DNA of 64,000 nucleotides, from NCBI RefSeq assembly GCF_900091515.1, contig NZ_LT607410.1:5890001-5954000 (forward strand), read 5' to 3'. A program made the position numbers and the translations under genes. Shown here one piece after another: positions 37,776-46,946 of the stretch (positions within the stretch are counted from its first letter, which is position 1; every line of letters begins with the position of its first letter). The notes below the pieces were generated by a model. That model had not been told where the DNA came from and did not search any database. It was given only the letters and a program-made list of their open reading frames with translations. The stretch is from Micromonospora purpureochromogenes (GTDB lineage Bacteria > Actinomycetota > Actinomycetes > Mycobacteriales > Micromonosporaceae).

Positions 37776-38357
37776 ATGGCCAACGCCTTGATCATCGTGG
37801 ACGTGCAGAACGACTTCTGCGAGGGCGGGTCTCTCGCCGTCGCCGGTGGCGCGGGGGTCGCGGCCGGCGTCTCCCGGCTGCTCGCCGCCGAGCCGGACCG
37901 CTGGGACCACGTGGTCGCCACCAAGGACTACCACGTCGACCCGGGCCCGCACTTCGGCGATCCGCCGGACTACGTCGACTCGTGGCCCCGGCACTGCGTG
38001 GTCGGCACCGCCGGTTCGGAGTTCCACCCCGACCTGGAGACCGACCGGGTCGAGATGATCTTCCACAAGGGCGAGCACGCCGCGGCGTACTCCGGCTTCG
38101 AGGGGCACGCCGACGACGGCGAGTGCCTCGCCGACTGGCTGCGCCGGCACGACGTGGACCGGGTCGACCTGGTGGGGATCGCCACCGACCACTGCGTCCG
38201 GGCCACCGCGCTGGACGCCGCCCGGGAGGGCTTCGCCACCACCGTGCTGCTCGACCTGACCGCCGCCGTCGCGCGGAACACCCTCGACGTGGCGCTGCGG
38301 TCGATGGACGGCGCCGGCGTCACCCTGCGGGGCGAGCCTGTGATCAGGGACGCTTGA
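37776..38357 (+). CDS. pncA: Nicotinamidase
   Basis: Cytoplasmic hydrolase of 193 residues converting nicotinamide to nicotinate. Catalytic triad Asp9 (IIVDVQNDF), Lys98 (FHKGEHAAAYSGFEG) and Cys140 (ATDHCVRATALDA). Metal site Asp51, His53 and His59 in KDYHVDPGPHF. AAGGAG lies before the ATG. It forms an operon with pncB. In mycobacteria the same enzyme activates pyrazinamide. Confidence 0.97.
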   Translation: MANALIIVDVQNDFCEGGSLAVAGGAGVAAGVSRLLAAEPDRWDHVVATKDYHVDPGPHFGDPPDYVDSWPRHCVVGTAGSEFHPDLETDRVEMIFHKGEHAAAYSGFEGHADDGECLADWLRRHDVDRVDLVGIATDHCVRATALDAAREGFATTVLLDLTAAVARNTLDVALRSMDGAGVTLRGEPVIRDA

Positions 38358-38421
38358 GCCGGTAATCGCTTGCCGATGTCGTATCTCCGGTCGAGGATGG
38401 CCGCCGGAGGTACGGACCATC

Positions 38422-39654
38422 ATGAACTTGACGCCTTACCGGCAAGCGCTCGCCCTGCCCGGGCTCCGGTCGTTGCTGCTGGTGTCCGTGCTGGCCCGCA
38501 TCCCGCTCACCGCGACCGGGGTGACGCTCACCTTCTTCGTGGTGCTCGACCTCGGCCGCGGCTACGGCGCCGCCGGCCTGGTCGGGGCCGCGATGACCGT
38601 CGGGGCGGCGCTCGGCTCGCCGCTGCTCGGCCGCCTGGTCGACCGGCGCGGCCTGCGCCCGGTGGTCGCCCTGACCACCGCCGCCGAGGCGGTGTTCTGG
38701 GCGAGCGCGCCGACGCTCTCGCTGCCGGTGCTGCTGCCGGCCGCGTTCCTCGCCGGCCTGCTCGCCCTGCCGATCTTCTCGGTGATCCGGCAGTCCATCG
38801 CCGCGCTCGCCCCGGAGAACCGGCGACGCCCCGCGTACGCGCTGGACTCGATGTCCGTCGAGCTGTCGTTCATGGTCGGGCCCGCGCTCGCCGTGGCGCT
38901 GGCCACCACCGTCTCGGCGCGCACCACGCTCTGGGCGGTCGGCGCCGGCGTGGTCGGCTCGGGCGTCGCGTTCTGGCTGCTCAACCCGCCCACTCGGAGC
39001 GCGGACGAGCCGGCCGGTCCGCAGCCCCGCACGCCCCGCCGGGAATGGCTCACCCCCCGGATGCTCGCCGTGCTCGCGGTCAGCGGCGCGGCGACCCTGG
39101 TGCTCGGCGGCACCGACGTCGCGGTGGTCGCCGTGCTGCGGGCCAGCGGCGAGGTCGGCTGGACCGGCGCCGTGCTCACGATGTGGGCGGTCGCCTCGCT
39201 GGTCGGTGGCTTCGCGTACGGGGCGGTCCGCCGCTCGTTCTCGCCGCTGGCGCTCACCGCCGCGCTGAGCCTCTGCACCATCCCGGTCGGGCTCGGCGGC
39301 GGCCACTGGTGGCTGCTCTGCCTGGCCCTCATCCCGGCCGGCGCGCTCTGCGCCCCGAGCATCGCGGCGACCTCCGACGCGGTCAGCCGGCTCGCCCCGG
39401 CGGGCGTACGCGGCGAGGCGATGGGCCTGCACGGCTCCGCCGTCACCGTCGGCATCGCGCTCGGCGCCCCGCTCGCCGGCGCGGTGATCGACGCCTCGCT
39501 GCCGCTGTGGGGCTTCGCGGTCACCGGCGCGATCGGGCTGGCGGTGACGCTGGCCGTGCTCCCCGTCGAGCTGCGCCACCGACGCGAGACCGCCGCCCTG
39601 TCCAACGCCGCCGCCGTCTCCGACGCTGCCGACCTGGCCCCCGCCACCACCTGA
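38422..39654 (+). CDS. MFS transporter
   Basis: Integral membrane protein of 410 residues with about twelve hydrophobic helices in two halves. GSPLLGRLVDRRGLRPVV is the loop 2-3 MFS signature. The second half starts near TPRMLAVLAVSGAATLVLGG. The closest general type is the small-molecule or multidrug exporter group. The substrate cannot be told. GGAGGT is about ten bases before the ATG. Confidence 0.85.
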   Translation: MNLTPYRQALALPGLRSLLLVSVLARIPLTATGVTLTFFVVLDLGRGYGAAGLVGAAMTVGAALGSPLLGRLVDRRGLRPVVALTTAAEAVFWASAPTLSLPVLLPAAFLAGLLALPIFSVIRQSIAALAPENRRRPAYALDSMSVELSFMVGPALAVALATTVSARTTLWAVGAGVVGSGVAFWLLNPPTRSADEPAGPQPRTPRREWLTPRMLAVLAVSGAATLVLGGTDVAVVAVLRASGEVGWTGAVLTMWAVASLVGGFAYGAVRRSFSPLALTAALSLCTIPVGLGGGHWWLLCLALIPAGALCAPSIAATSDAVSRLAPAGVRGEAMGLHGSAVTVGIALGAPLAGAVIDASLPLWGFAVTGAIGLAVTLAVLPVELRHRRETAALSNAAAVSDAADLAPATT

Positions 39655-39939
39655 CCCCGCCGTCTGTCGGGGGACCAGCTCCGGTCTCGCACCCTGCCCG
39701 GCGGCTCGGCGGTCGGGCAGGCCGGCGGCCCGGCGTCGGGCAGGCCCGCAGCCGGGCGATCGGCCAGGCCGGCAGCGCCGCAGTCCGGCGGTCGGGCAGG
39801 CCGGCAGCCCCCGCAGCCCGGCCATGGCGGCCCCGCAGCCTGGCAGCTTCGCAGCCCGGCGGTCGGGCGTCGGGGTCGGGGGTGGGGCGTGTCGCGGTGG
39901 CCCGGGTCGGCGTGTCGCAACGGTGGGACACATACCCGA

Positions 39940-39989
39940 TGAGCGATATACCTGAGAGGCATATTTATGCCTCTCAGGTATATCGCTCA
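39940..39989. terminator. Perfect 24-bp inverted repeat with a two-base loop
   Basis: Left arm 39940-39963 (begins TGAGCGATATACC) and right arm 39966-39989 are exact reverse complements separated only by TT. It is far lower in GC than the window. Placed between the convergent MFS and ctaD genes it can terminate both, but 286 bases from the MFS stop and 442 from the ctaD stop, so it may be an independent cruciform or mobile-derived element. Confidence 0.6.
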
Positions 39990-40176
39990 CAAGCGCATCC
40001 GCCTCCCGGCGGGCGTGACGGTCCGTGACCCACCCAGATATCGCCGTCGCCGGCGAGCCGGGGTCGAGCGGACGGACTGTCAGCGATGCGGGGGCCGGCG
40101 CCACGAAAGCCCGGCTCGGACCCGGGGCGGACGCCTGCGCCCAGGTCGGACCGGCCAACCGAGCGCCGGCCAGGCC

Positions 40177-40395
40177 GGAAAGCCACGACGACGCCGGTCC
40201 GACCCGCCGCCCAGACCGGAACGCCACGACCGACGCCGGTCCGACCCCGGAACTGCAACCGCGCGCCGGCCAGGCCGGAACGCCACGACCGACGCCGGTC
40301 CGACCCGGAACCGCAACCGCGCGCCGCCCAGACCGGAGCGCGACGACCGACGCCGGTGCGAGCCGGAACGGCGACGGGCGCCGTACCCCTGGTGG
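40177..40395. repeat. Imperfect tandem repeat, unit about 58-59 bases, about four copies
   Basis: Units beginning GGAACGCCACGACCGACG or close variants start at 40177, 40218, 40277 and 40335 (spacing 41, 59, 58; the first is shortened). The unit continues with CGGTCCGACCC, GGAAC, GCAACCGCGC and CC-AG-CC. Non-coding, just downstream of ctaD. Confidence 0.7.
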
Positions 40396-40431
40396 GGTGC
40401 GGCGCCCGTCGTCGGTGTCGCGTGCGGCGCG

Positions 40432-42186
40432 TCAGCGGTCGACGTTGCTCGCGGTGTCCTCGCGGTAGCTGGCGCCACCGTCGGACTCGCTGGTGAGCGG
40501 CTTGGAGCCGCCCTCCGGCGGACCGGCCAGGCTGTGGCCGGCGGCCAGCTCCGGGAACTTGTGGTCGAAGGCCGGCCGCTCGGAGCGGATCCGCGGCATC
40601 CGGTCGAAGTTGCGCAGGGGCGGCGGGGAGGTGGTCGCCCACTCCAGCGAGTTGCCGTGGCCCCACGGGTCCTCGACCTCGACCACCGGGCCGCTCTTGT
40701 ACGACTTCCAGCAGTTCCAGATGAACGGCAGGGTCGAGATACCGGTGATGAACGCGCCGATCGTGGAGATCGTGTTCAGCGTGGTGAAGCCGTCGCTGGG
40801 CAGGTAGTCGGCGTACCGACGCGGCATGCCCTCGTTGCCCAGCCAGTGCTGCACCAGGAACGTGGTGTGGAAGCCGATCATCGTCAGCCAGAAGTGGATC
40901 TTGCCGAGCCGCTCGTCGAGCATCCGGCCGAACATCTTCGGGAACCAGAAGTAAATGCCGGCGAAGACCGCGAACACGATCGTGCCGAAGAGCACGTAGT
41001 GGAAGTGCGCCACCACGAAGTACGAGTCGTGCAGGTGGAAGTCGAGCGGCGGGCTGGCCAGCAGCACACCGGTGAGACCACCGAAGAGGAAGGTCACCAG
41101 GAAGCCGATCGAGAAGAGCATCGGCGTCTCGAAGGTGATCTGGCCCCGCCACATGGTGCCGATCCAGTTGAAGAACTTCATACCGGTGGGCACGGCGATC
41201 AGGTAGCTCAGGAAGCTGAAGAACGGCAGCAGGACCTGGCCGGTGGCGAACATGTGGTGGGCCCAGACGCTCATCGACAGCGCGGCGATGGCGATGGTCG
41301 CGGCGACCAGACCCTTGTAGCCGAAGATCGGCTTACGGGAGAAGACCGGGATGACCTCGCTGACGATGCCGAAGAACGGCAGCGCGATGATGTACACCTC
41401 GGGGTGGCCGAAGAACCAGAACAGGTGCTGCCAGAGCATCGGCCCGCCGGTGGCCGGGTCGTACACGTGGGCGCCCATCAGCCGGTCGGCGGCGAGCGCG
41501 AAGAGCGCGGCGGCCAGCAGCGGGAAGACCAGGATCGCCAGCAGGCTGGTGACCAGCATGTTCCACGTGAAGATCGGCATCCGGAACATGGTCATGCCCG
41601 GGGCCCGCAGGGTCAGGATCGTGGTGATCATGTTGACCGCGCCGAGGATCGTGCCCAGACCGGAGATGGCCAGGCCGACGACCCACATGTTGGCGCCGAC
41701 GCCCGGCGAGTGCTCGACGGTGCTCAGCGGGGTGTAGGCGGTCCAGCCGAAGTCGGCGGCGCCACCCGGGCTGATGAAGCCGGCCGTCGCCATGGTGCCA
41801 CCGAAGAGGTAGAGCCAGTAGGCGAAGGAGTTGAGCCGGGGGAAGGCGACGTCAGGGGCGCCGATCTGCAGCGGCACGACGTAGTTCGCGAAGGCGAACA
41901 CGATCGGCGTCGCGAAGAACAGCAGCATGATCGTGCCGTGCATCGTGAACAGCTGGTTGTACTGCTCGGGCGACAGGAACTGCAGGCCCGGCCGCGCCAG
42001 CTCGGCACGCATGATCAGGGCCATCAGGCCGCCGATCATGAAGAACACGAACGCGGTGACCATGTACATGATCCCGATCTGCTTCGCGTCCGTGGTGCGC
42101 AGCAGCCGCGCGATGGCCGACCCCTTGACCGGCTCTCGGACCGGCCATGGCCGGGTCACGACCGGCTTGGGTGCGACGGTGGTCAC
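40432..42186 (-). CDS. ctaD: Cytochrome c oxidase subunit I (aa3 type)
   Basis: Heme-copper oxidase catalytic subunit of 584 residues with about twelve membrane helices. It carries heme a, heme a3 and CuB. Key segments are [13 protein letters not shown] (heme a His), [18 protein letters not shown] (CuB His and the cross-linked Tyr), WAHHMFATG (CuB His pair) and [16 protein letters not shown] (a3 and a ligands). The GTG at 42186 follows GGAGG with a six-base spacer, better than the upstream ATG/GTG at 42228. Other oxidase subunits are not in this window, as is common when ctaD stands alone in actinobacteria. Confidence 0.97.
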   Translation of the reverse strand: MTTVAPKPVVTRPWPVREPVKGSAIARLLRTTDAKQIGIMYMVTAFVFFMIGGLMALIMRAELARPGLQFLSPEQYNQLFTMHGTIMLLFFATPIVFAFANYVVPLQIGAPDVAFPRLNSFAYWLYLFGGTMATAGFISPGGAADFGWTAYTPLSTVEHSPGVGANMWVVGLAISGLGTILGAVNMITTILTLRAPGMTMFRMPIFTWNMLVTSLLAILVFPLLAAALFALAADRLMGAHVYDPATGGPMLWQHLFWFFGHPEVYIIALPFFGIVSEVIPVFSRKPIFGYKGLVAATIAIAALSMSVWAHHMFATGQVLLPFFSFLSYLIAVPTGMKFFNWIGTMWRGQITFETPMLFSIGFLVTFLFGGLTGVLLASPPLDFHLHDSYFVVAHFHYVLFGTIVFAVFAGIYFWFPKMFGRMLDERLGKIHFWLTMIGFHTTFLVQHWLGNEGMPRRYADYLPSDGFTTLNTISTIGAFITGISTLPFIWNCWKSYKSGPVVEVEDPWGHGNSLEWATTSPPPLRNFDRMPRIRSERPAFDHKFPELAAGHSLAGPPEGGSKPLTSESDGGASYREDTASNVDR

Positions 42187-42316
42187 GAATGGCCTCCGGT
42201 TCTCGGTTGTCCCGCTCGGCACGCGCATGTCATCTGCGAGCCGTCATCCGCAAGGAGGATAGTCCCCGGCAGGTGGGTGTGCCGCTCGGGGTGGTGCGGC
42301 AGGATGGACGGCCGTT

Positions 42317-43423
42317 CTACAGCGGGTCGACGAGCAGCCGGTAGTGCTCGCGGAAGATTCGACCGCCGCGCCCGCGCAGCAGCGGGTCGCGCAGCGCCGG
42401 CGGCACGTCGCGGGTCCGGTTGCGGTCCCGGGTCCGGTCCCGCACCCATCGGGTACGCGGGCGGCGGCGACTCTCGTACGCCACCAGCGCCGCCTCGACG
42501 CTGCCGGCCGCGGTCAGCGACTCGGCGAGCACCACGGCGTCCTCCAGCGCCATCGCCGCGCCCTGGCTCAGGGTCGGCGCGGTGGCGTGAGCGGCGTCGC
42601 CGACGAGCAGCACCCGCCCGCGGTACCAGCGGCCCAGCTCGACCTCGTCGGTGAGCCCCACCTGGACGTCGCGCAGCCCGTCCAGCACCGCGGGCACTGG
42701 TCCGCCGTACTCCCCGAAGAGCTCGCGCAGCCGCGCGCCCGGATCGGCCGGGGCGACCGTGCCGGCCTCGTCGGCGTAGCAGTACAGCCGGCCCGCGCCG
42801 ATCGGCACCACCAGGAAGCCGGCGCGCTGCCCGAGCAGGGCCGTCCAGTCGGTGAGCTCCGGACCGTCGCGCACCACGCCCCGGTAGACCACCTGGCCGG
42901 CGGGGCGGGGCGGCCCGCCGAGCGCGGCCAGGGAGCGCACCGCCGACCGGGGCCCGTCGGCGCCGATGACCAGGTCGTACTCGCCGCCGGTGCCGTCGGT
43001 GAAGGTGACCCCGACGCCGGCCGGCAGCAGCTCGACGGCGCTGACCTCGGCGCCGTGCCGCACCGCGCCGCCGGCGCCGCTGAGCAGCACCTGGTAGAGG
43101 TCGCGCCGGAGCAGCGCCCGGCACTCGCCGACGCCGGACCAGAGCGCATCGAGATCAACCTCACAGAGCGGCTCGCCCGCCGCGTCCAGGAAGCGCTGGC
43201 GGTGGATCACCTGGCCGAGCCGGCGGACCGGCCCGTCCAGGTCGAGCCGGCGCAGCGCACGGTCGGCGTTGCCGGGGAGGTAGAGGCCGGTCTCGACCAG
43301 CTCGTTCGGGGGCAGCTTCTCGGTGACGTCCGGCCGGAAACCCGCCATCCGCAGCGCCCGGGCGACGGCCAGACCGGCGATGCCCGCGCCGACGACAAGG
43401 ATGCGCAGGGGGGAGCCACCCAT
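42317..43423 (-). CDS. FAD-dependent monooxygenase
   Basis: Flavoprotein aromatic hydroxylase-type enzyme of 368 residues. The N-terminal FAD dinucleotide fold is LRILVVGAGIAGLAVARALRMAG, the middle motif is DLVIGADGPRSAVR, and the second FAD motif is GRVLLVGDAAHATAPTLSQGAAMALEDAVVLA. These are the three signatures of the group-A class. Substrate unknown. GGAGG is 11 bases before the ATG. Divergent from the cellulase gene. Confidence 0.88.
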   Translation of the reverse strand: MGGSPLRILVVGAGIAGLAVARALRMAGFRPDVTEKLPPNELVETGLYLPGNADRALRRLDLDGPVRRLGQVIHRQRFLDAAGEPLCEVDLDALWSGVGECRALLRRDLYQVLLSGAGGAVRHGAEVSAVELLPAGVGVTFTDGTGGEYDLVIGADGPRSAVRSLAALGGPPRPAGQVVYRGVVRDGPELTDWTALLGQRAGFLVVPIGAGRLYCYADEAGTVAPADPGARLRELFGEYGGPVPAVLDGLRDVQVGLTDEVELGRWYRGRVLLVGDAAHATAPTLSQGAAMALEDAVVLAESLTAAGSVEAALVAYESRRRPRTRWVRDRTRDRNRTRDVPPALRDPLLRGRGGRIFREHYRLLVDPL

Positions 43424-43737
43424 GGTGGTGTACGCCTCCGGAGGGGGATCGGCACGCGTTGGAGGCAAGACACTACTCCCCGCGATTGACACACGGTAGG
43501 CCTGATCGGCCCTGGCGGTCCCGCTCCTCGGACCCACGCTCCCATTCGTGTAAGGGATTCATGTCCCCGCCTGGCCGATCCGCCATCCCCCGGTACGCCG
43601 ACGCCTTCGACTCCCTGGCTGAGCTGCCGCTTCGCCCCGCTTCCGCCGGTGCGACCGCGGAAGCGGTGTGGACGTTCCACCGCATCGCCCTCCGCCGTCC
43701 GGGTCGGGTCCGGAAAGCCGGTCCGGTTGCACTCCTG

Positions 43738-43767
43738 TTGCAGACATGTAAATGTGTCGAATAACTT
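43738..43767 (+). promoter_or_regulatory. Promoter of the GH12 cellulase gene
   Basis: TTGCAG (43738-43743) and TAACTT (43762-43767) are 18 bases apart. The predicted start near 43774 lies inside the following operator, consistent with repression by a bound LacI-family protein. Confidence 0.5.
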
Positions 43768-43781
43768 TGGGAGCGCTCCCG
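43768..43781 (+). promoter_or_regulatory. CebR-type operator
   Basis: TGGGAGCGCTCCCG matches 13 of 14 bases of the palindromic CebR box (TGGGAGCGCTCCCA) known from Streptomyces cellulose and cello-oligosaccharide genes. It lies at the predicted transcription start of the cellulase gene, so expression should rise when cellobiose or cellotriose releases CebR. Confidence 0.8.
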
Positions 43782-43829
43782 CACCCCGTCCCGTCCGGCG
43801 CCCCCACGCCGGCACCCCCGAGGAGCATG

Positions 43830-44945
43830 ATGAAACGTCCACTCCGCGCCATCGCCGCCGCCGGCCTGCTGGCCGCCGGATCGCTGGTCGCCGTCGCGCT
43901 CGGCGGCACGGCCTCAGCCGACACCCAGATCTGCGAGCAGTTCGGCTCCACCGTGATCCAGAACCGGTACGTCGTGCAGAACAACCGCTGGGGCACCACC
44001 GCCCAGCAGTGCATCAACGTCACCAGCACCGGCTTCGAGATCACCACCCAGAACGGCAGCAACCCCACCAACGGCGCCCCCACCGCGTACCCGTCGGTCT
44101 TCTTCGGCTGCCACTACACCAACTGCTCCCCCGGCACCAACCTGCCGATCCAGGTCAGCCAGATCAGCAGCGCCACCAGCAGCATCACCTACAAGTACGT
44201 CAGCGGGGCGATCTACAACGCCTCGTACGACATCTGGCTCGACCCCACGCCGAAGAAGGACGGGGTGAACCAGATGGAAATCATGATCTGGCTCAACCGC
44301 CAGGGCTCGATCCAACCGATCGGCTCGCCGGTCGGGACGACCACCCTGGTCGGCCGGACCTGGGAGGTCTGGCGGGGCAGCAACGGCTCCAACAACGTCA
44401 TCTCGTACGTCGCGCCGTCGCCGATCACGAGCATGAACTTCAGCGTCCTCGACTTCATCAACGACGTGAAGAACCGCGGCGCGATCACCAACAGCTGGTA
44501 CCTGACCAGCATCCAGGCCGGCTTCGAGCCGTGGCAGGGCGGCGCCGGGCTCGGGGTGACCTCCTTCTCGGCCAGCGTCAACGGGGGCGGCTCCACCACC
44601 CCGCCGACCACTCCTCCGCCGACGGGCAGTGGGTGCGCGGTGAAGTACACGCCGAACTCGTGGAACAACGGCTTCACCGCTGATGTGACGATCACCAACC
44701 GCGGGTCCAACACGATCAACGGATGGAACCTGACCTACAACCTGCCGTCGGGGCAGCAGGTGACCAACGCGTGGAACGCGACCGTCACGCAGAGCGGGTC
44801 GGCGGTGAGCGCTCGCAATGTCAGTTTCAACGGGTCGATCGCGCCGGGAGGAACCGCGAACTTCGGGTATCAGGGGACGTTGAGCGGGGCGTACTCGTCG
44901 CCGACGAGTTTCTCGCTCAACGGGGTGGCCTGCTCGCGCGTCTGA
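43830..44945 (+). CDS. Secreted endoglucanase, GH12 catalytic domain plus CBM2
   Basis: Exported cellulase of 371 residues. Signal peptide 1-30 (basic start, hydrophobic core, ASA cleavage). The GH12 domain spans about 31-250, with nucleophile Glu150 in NQMEIMIWLN and acid/base Glu233 in GFEPWQGG. A Gly/Thr/Pro linker (252-267) precedes a family 2 cellulose-binding module (269-371) with WNNGFTADVTITN, INGWNLTYNL and the paired Cys residues. AGGAG precedes two adjacent ATGs; the second has better spacing. Preceded by a CebR-type operator. Complements the broken expansin at 2,951. Confidence 0.96.
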   Translation: MKRPLRAIAAAGLLAAGSLVAVALGGTASADTQICEQFGSTVIQNRYVVQNNRWGTTAQQCINVTSTGFEITTQNGSNPTNGAPTAYPSVFFGCHYTNCSPGTNLPIQVSQISSATSSITYKYVSGAIYNASYDIWLDPTPKKDGVNQMEIMIWLNRQGSIQPIGSPVGTTTLVGRTWEVWRGSNGSNNVISYVAPSPITSMNFSVLDFINDVKNRGAITNSWYLTSIQAGFEPWQGGAGLGVTSFSASVNGGGSTTPPTTPPPTGSGCAVKYTPNSWNNGFTADVTITNRGSNTINGWNLTYNLPSGQQVTNAWNATVTQSGSAVSARNVSFNGSIAPGGTANFGYQGTLSGAYSSPTSFSLNGVACSRV

Positions 44946-44955
44946 CGACAACAAC

Positions 44956-44987
44956 GAAGGGGCGTGACCAATCAGTCACGCCCCTTC
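44956..44987. terminator. 13-bp perfect hairpin, bidirectional terminator
   Basis: GAAGGGGCGTGAC (44956-44968) pairs exactly with GTCACGCCCCTTC (44975-44987) over a six-base loop, ten bases after the cellulase stop and 23 before the convergent aldo/keto reductase stop. Confidence 0.85.
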
Positions 44988-45010
44988 CCACCCGCTGAAG
45001 CGTCCACTGG

Positions 45011-45799
45011 TCAGCCGCCGAGCGCGTCGATGTCGCGCATCTCCTCGGCGGTCAGCGAGAAATCGAAGATATCGGCGTTGGCCCTGATCCGCTCCGGGGT
45101 GACCGACTTGGGGATGACCACGATCTCGTGGTCGATGTGCCAGCGCAGCACCACCTGGGCAGGCGACACGTCGTGCGCGGCGGCGATGCGGGTCAGTACC
45201 GGATCGGAGAGGTCGCTGGTCTTGAAGGGGCTGTAGCCCTCCAGCACGACGCCCCGGTCGCGGTGCCCGACGTGGCGCTGCCGGTCGTACAGCGACGGGC
45301 TCCAGCGGATCTGGTTGACCGCCGGGTTCTCCTCGGTGGCCTGGATCAGCTCGTCCATCTGCGCGGTGCTGTAGTTGCTCACCCCGACCGCCCGGGTCAG
45401 GTTCTCGTCCCGGGCCGCCAGCAGCTCCCGCCACACCGGGATGCTGTCGGCCGGCGAGGACGGCGGCCAGTGGATCAGCCAGAGGTCGACGTGATCGGTG
45501 TCGAGCGCGCGCAGGCTCGCCTCGATGGTCTCCCGCTCCCGCCCCACCCGGTCCGGCGGCAGCTTGGTGGTGACGAAGATGTCCTCCCGGCGCAGCCCGC
45601 TCTCCTTGATCGCCCGGCCGACCTCCTCCTCGTTGCCGTACATCGTGGCGGTGTCGATGTGCCGGTAGCCGGCGTCGAGGGCCGCCAGCACGGCGTCGTA
45701 ACCAGCCTGGCCGCTGGCCTGCCAGGTGCCGAAACCGAGCAGTGGCATCCGAACGTCGCCGGGGAGCAGCGCGGTGGGCTGGTTGAGGTGCTGGTCCAT
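45011..45799 (-). CDS. Aldo/keto reductase
   Basis: NADPH-dependent (alpha/beta)8-barrel reductase of 262 residues, 2,5-diketo-gluconate reductase-like. It has GFGTWQASG, DAGYRHIDTATMYGNEEEVGRAI (catalytic Asp and Tyr), FVTTKLPPD (Lys), DLWLIHWPP (His), GVSNYSTAQMDELI and VIPKSVTPERIRANADIFDF (NADPH phosphate site). Natural substrate unknown. The ATG at 45799 is used in preference to one at 45832. Confidence 0.92.
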   Translation of the reverse strand: MDQHLNQPTALLPGDVRMPLLGFGTWQASGQAGYDAVLAALDAGYRHIDTATMYGNEEEVGRAIKESGLRREDIFVTTKLPPDRVGRERETIEASLRALDTDHVDLWLIHWPPSSPADSIPVWRELLAARDENLTRAVGVSNYSTAQMDELIQATEENPAVNQIRWSPSLYDRQRHVGHRDRGVVLEGYSPFKTSDLSDPVLTRIAAAHDVSPAQVVLRWHIDHEIVVIPKSVTPERIRANADIFDFSLTAEEMRDIDALGG

Positions 45800-45885
45800 A
45801 CCGACCGTTCTACCCGTGATCGCCGGTGACATGCCCCGGAACCCGGCAACCGGCGGAGCCGGGCGGTTTGCCGGAGAATGCCGGT

Positions 45886-46932
45886 GTGGCGGACCGTCTG
45901 GAGGAGTATCGGCGCAAGCGGGACGCGGCGCGTACCCCGGAACCGGTGCCGCCGGAGCGGCCGCGCCGGCGGCGGAAGGCCGGCGAGGCCCGGTTCGTGA
46001 TCCAGCAGCACCACGCCCGCGCGCTGCACTGGGACCTACGGCTGGAGCACGACGGAGTGCTCGCCTCCTGGGCGGTGCCGCGCGGCCTGCCCCGGGACAC
46101 CAGCCGCAACCACCTGGCCGTGCACACCGAGGACCACCCGATGGAGTACCTCGACTTCCACGGGGAGATCCCGGCCGGCGAGTACGGCGGCGGGACGATG
46201 ACCGTGCACGACCGGGGCACCTACCAGTGCGAGAAGTGGCGCGACGACGAGGTGATCGTGGTGCTGCACGGCGCCCGCACCAGCGGCCGGTACGTCCTCT
46301 TCGCCACCGGCGGCCGCGACGGGCGGGACTGGATGGTCCGCCGTACCGACCCGCCCCCGCCCGGCTGGACGAGCATGCCGGAGCTGGTCCGCCCGATGCA
46401 CCCCACCCCGTCGGGCCGGTTGCCCGGCGACAGCGCGGAGTGGGGTTACGAGCTGCGCTGGGACGGGGTGCGGGCGATGGCGTACGTCTCCGGCGGCCGG
46501 CTGCGGCTGCTGTCGGAGACCGACGAGGACGTCACCGGGACGTACCCCTGGTTGCGGGACATGGCCGAGGCGCTGGCCCCGACGGAGGCCGTGCTGGACG
46601 GCGTCCTGGTCCGGATCGATTCCGCCGGCCGGGTCCGTCCGGCGCGGACGGGTCGGGCCGGCCCCGATGCGCAGTTCCTGCTCTTCGATCTGCTCTGGCT
46701 GGAGGGCGTGGCCAGCCTCGATGTGCCGTACGCGCAGCGCCGGGAGCTGCTCGACGGTCTGGCGCTGGCCGGGCCGCACTGGCAGACTCCGCCGTGGTTC
46801 CCCGGCACCGGCGCCGAGGCGCTGGACACGGCCCGCGGGCAGGGGCTGCCCGGGGTGGTGGCCAAACGGCTGGACTCGGTCTACGAGCCGGGCCGACGCA
46901 GCCGCCGCTGGCTGAGCATCGAGGCAGGCTGA
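45886..46932 (+). CDS. LigD-like 3'-phosphoesterase fused to a degenerate ATP-dependent ligase domain
   Basis: Protein of 348 residues. Residues about 33-150 form the phosphoesterase module of LigD: FVIQQHHARALHWDLRLEHDG, SWAVPRGLP and DFHGEIPAGEYGGG supply the His/Asp/Glu metal site that trims 3' phosphates. Residues 185-348 align with the ligase adenylation domain, but the active site is lost. The AMP-accepting Lys is Arg191 (YELRWDGVRA), the motif III Glu is Val240 (LDGVLV), motif IV Glu is Pro322 (LPGVVAK), and the motif V Lys is gone at RWLSIEAG. There is no OB-fold. So end-processing is plausible and ligation is not. GTG start with GGAG nine bases upstream. Confidence 0.85.
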   Translation: MADRLEEYRRKRDAARTPEPVPPERPRRRRKAGEARFVIQQHHARALHWDLRLEHDGVLASWAVPRGLPRDTSRNHLAVHTEDHPMEYLDFHGEIPAGEYGGGTMTVHDRGTYQCEKWRDDEVIVVLHGARTSGRYVLFATGGRDGRDWMVRRTDPPPPGWTSMPELVRPMHPTPSGRLPGDSAEWGYELRWDGVRAMAYVSGGRLRLLSETDEDVTGTYPWLRDMAEALAPTEAVLDGVLVRIDSAGRVRPARTGRAGPDAQFLLFDLLWLEGVASLDVPYAQRRELLDGLALAGPHWQTPPWFPGTGAEALDTARGQGLPGVVAKRLDSVYEPGRRSRRWLSIEAG

Positions 46933-46946
46933 CGGCGAGGAGCATC

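Larger units (their letters stand above)
39655..40431. other. 777-base non-coding, repeat-rich stretch between convergent genes
   Basis: No supported gene. 39690-39870 is a loose GGCAGGCCGGCAGCCC-type simple repeat. A perfect hairpin follows at 39940-39989. 40140-40420 holds imperfect tandem copies of a 58-59-base unit. Open frames here have composition driven only by the repeats. Confidence 0.6.
43424..43829. other. 406-base intergenic region with cellulase promoter and operator
   Basis: Divergent spacer between the monooxygenase and cellulase genes. It contains a TTGCAG...TAACTT promoter (43738-43767), a CebR-like operator (43768-43781) and the AGGAG ribosome site at 43821. I see no small gene in it. 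Confidence 0.6.

Noticed and set aside
39690..39870. GGCAGGCCGGCAG-type periodicity considered as a CRISPR array or coding repeat
   Set aside because: No constant repeat with unique spacers, and no Cas genes; it is a degenerate low-complexity GC run.
42187..42228. Longer N-terminus of CtaD
   Set aside because: The GTG at 42186 has GGAGG at six bases, while the upstream start lacks one.
43486..43514. TTGACA as a promoter upstream of the cellulase gene
   Set aside because: No acceptable -10 at 16-19 bases downstream, and it is 340 bases from the gene.
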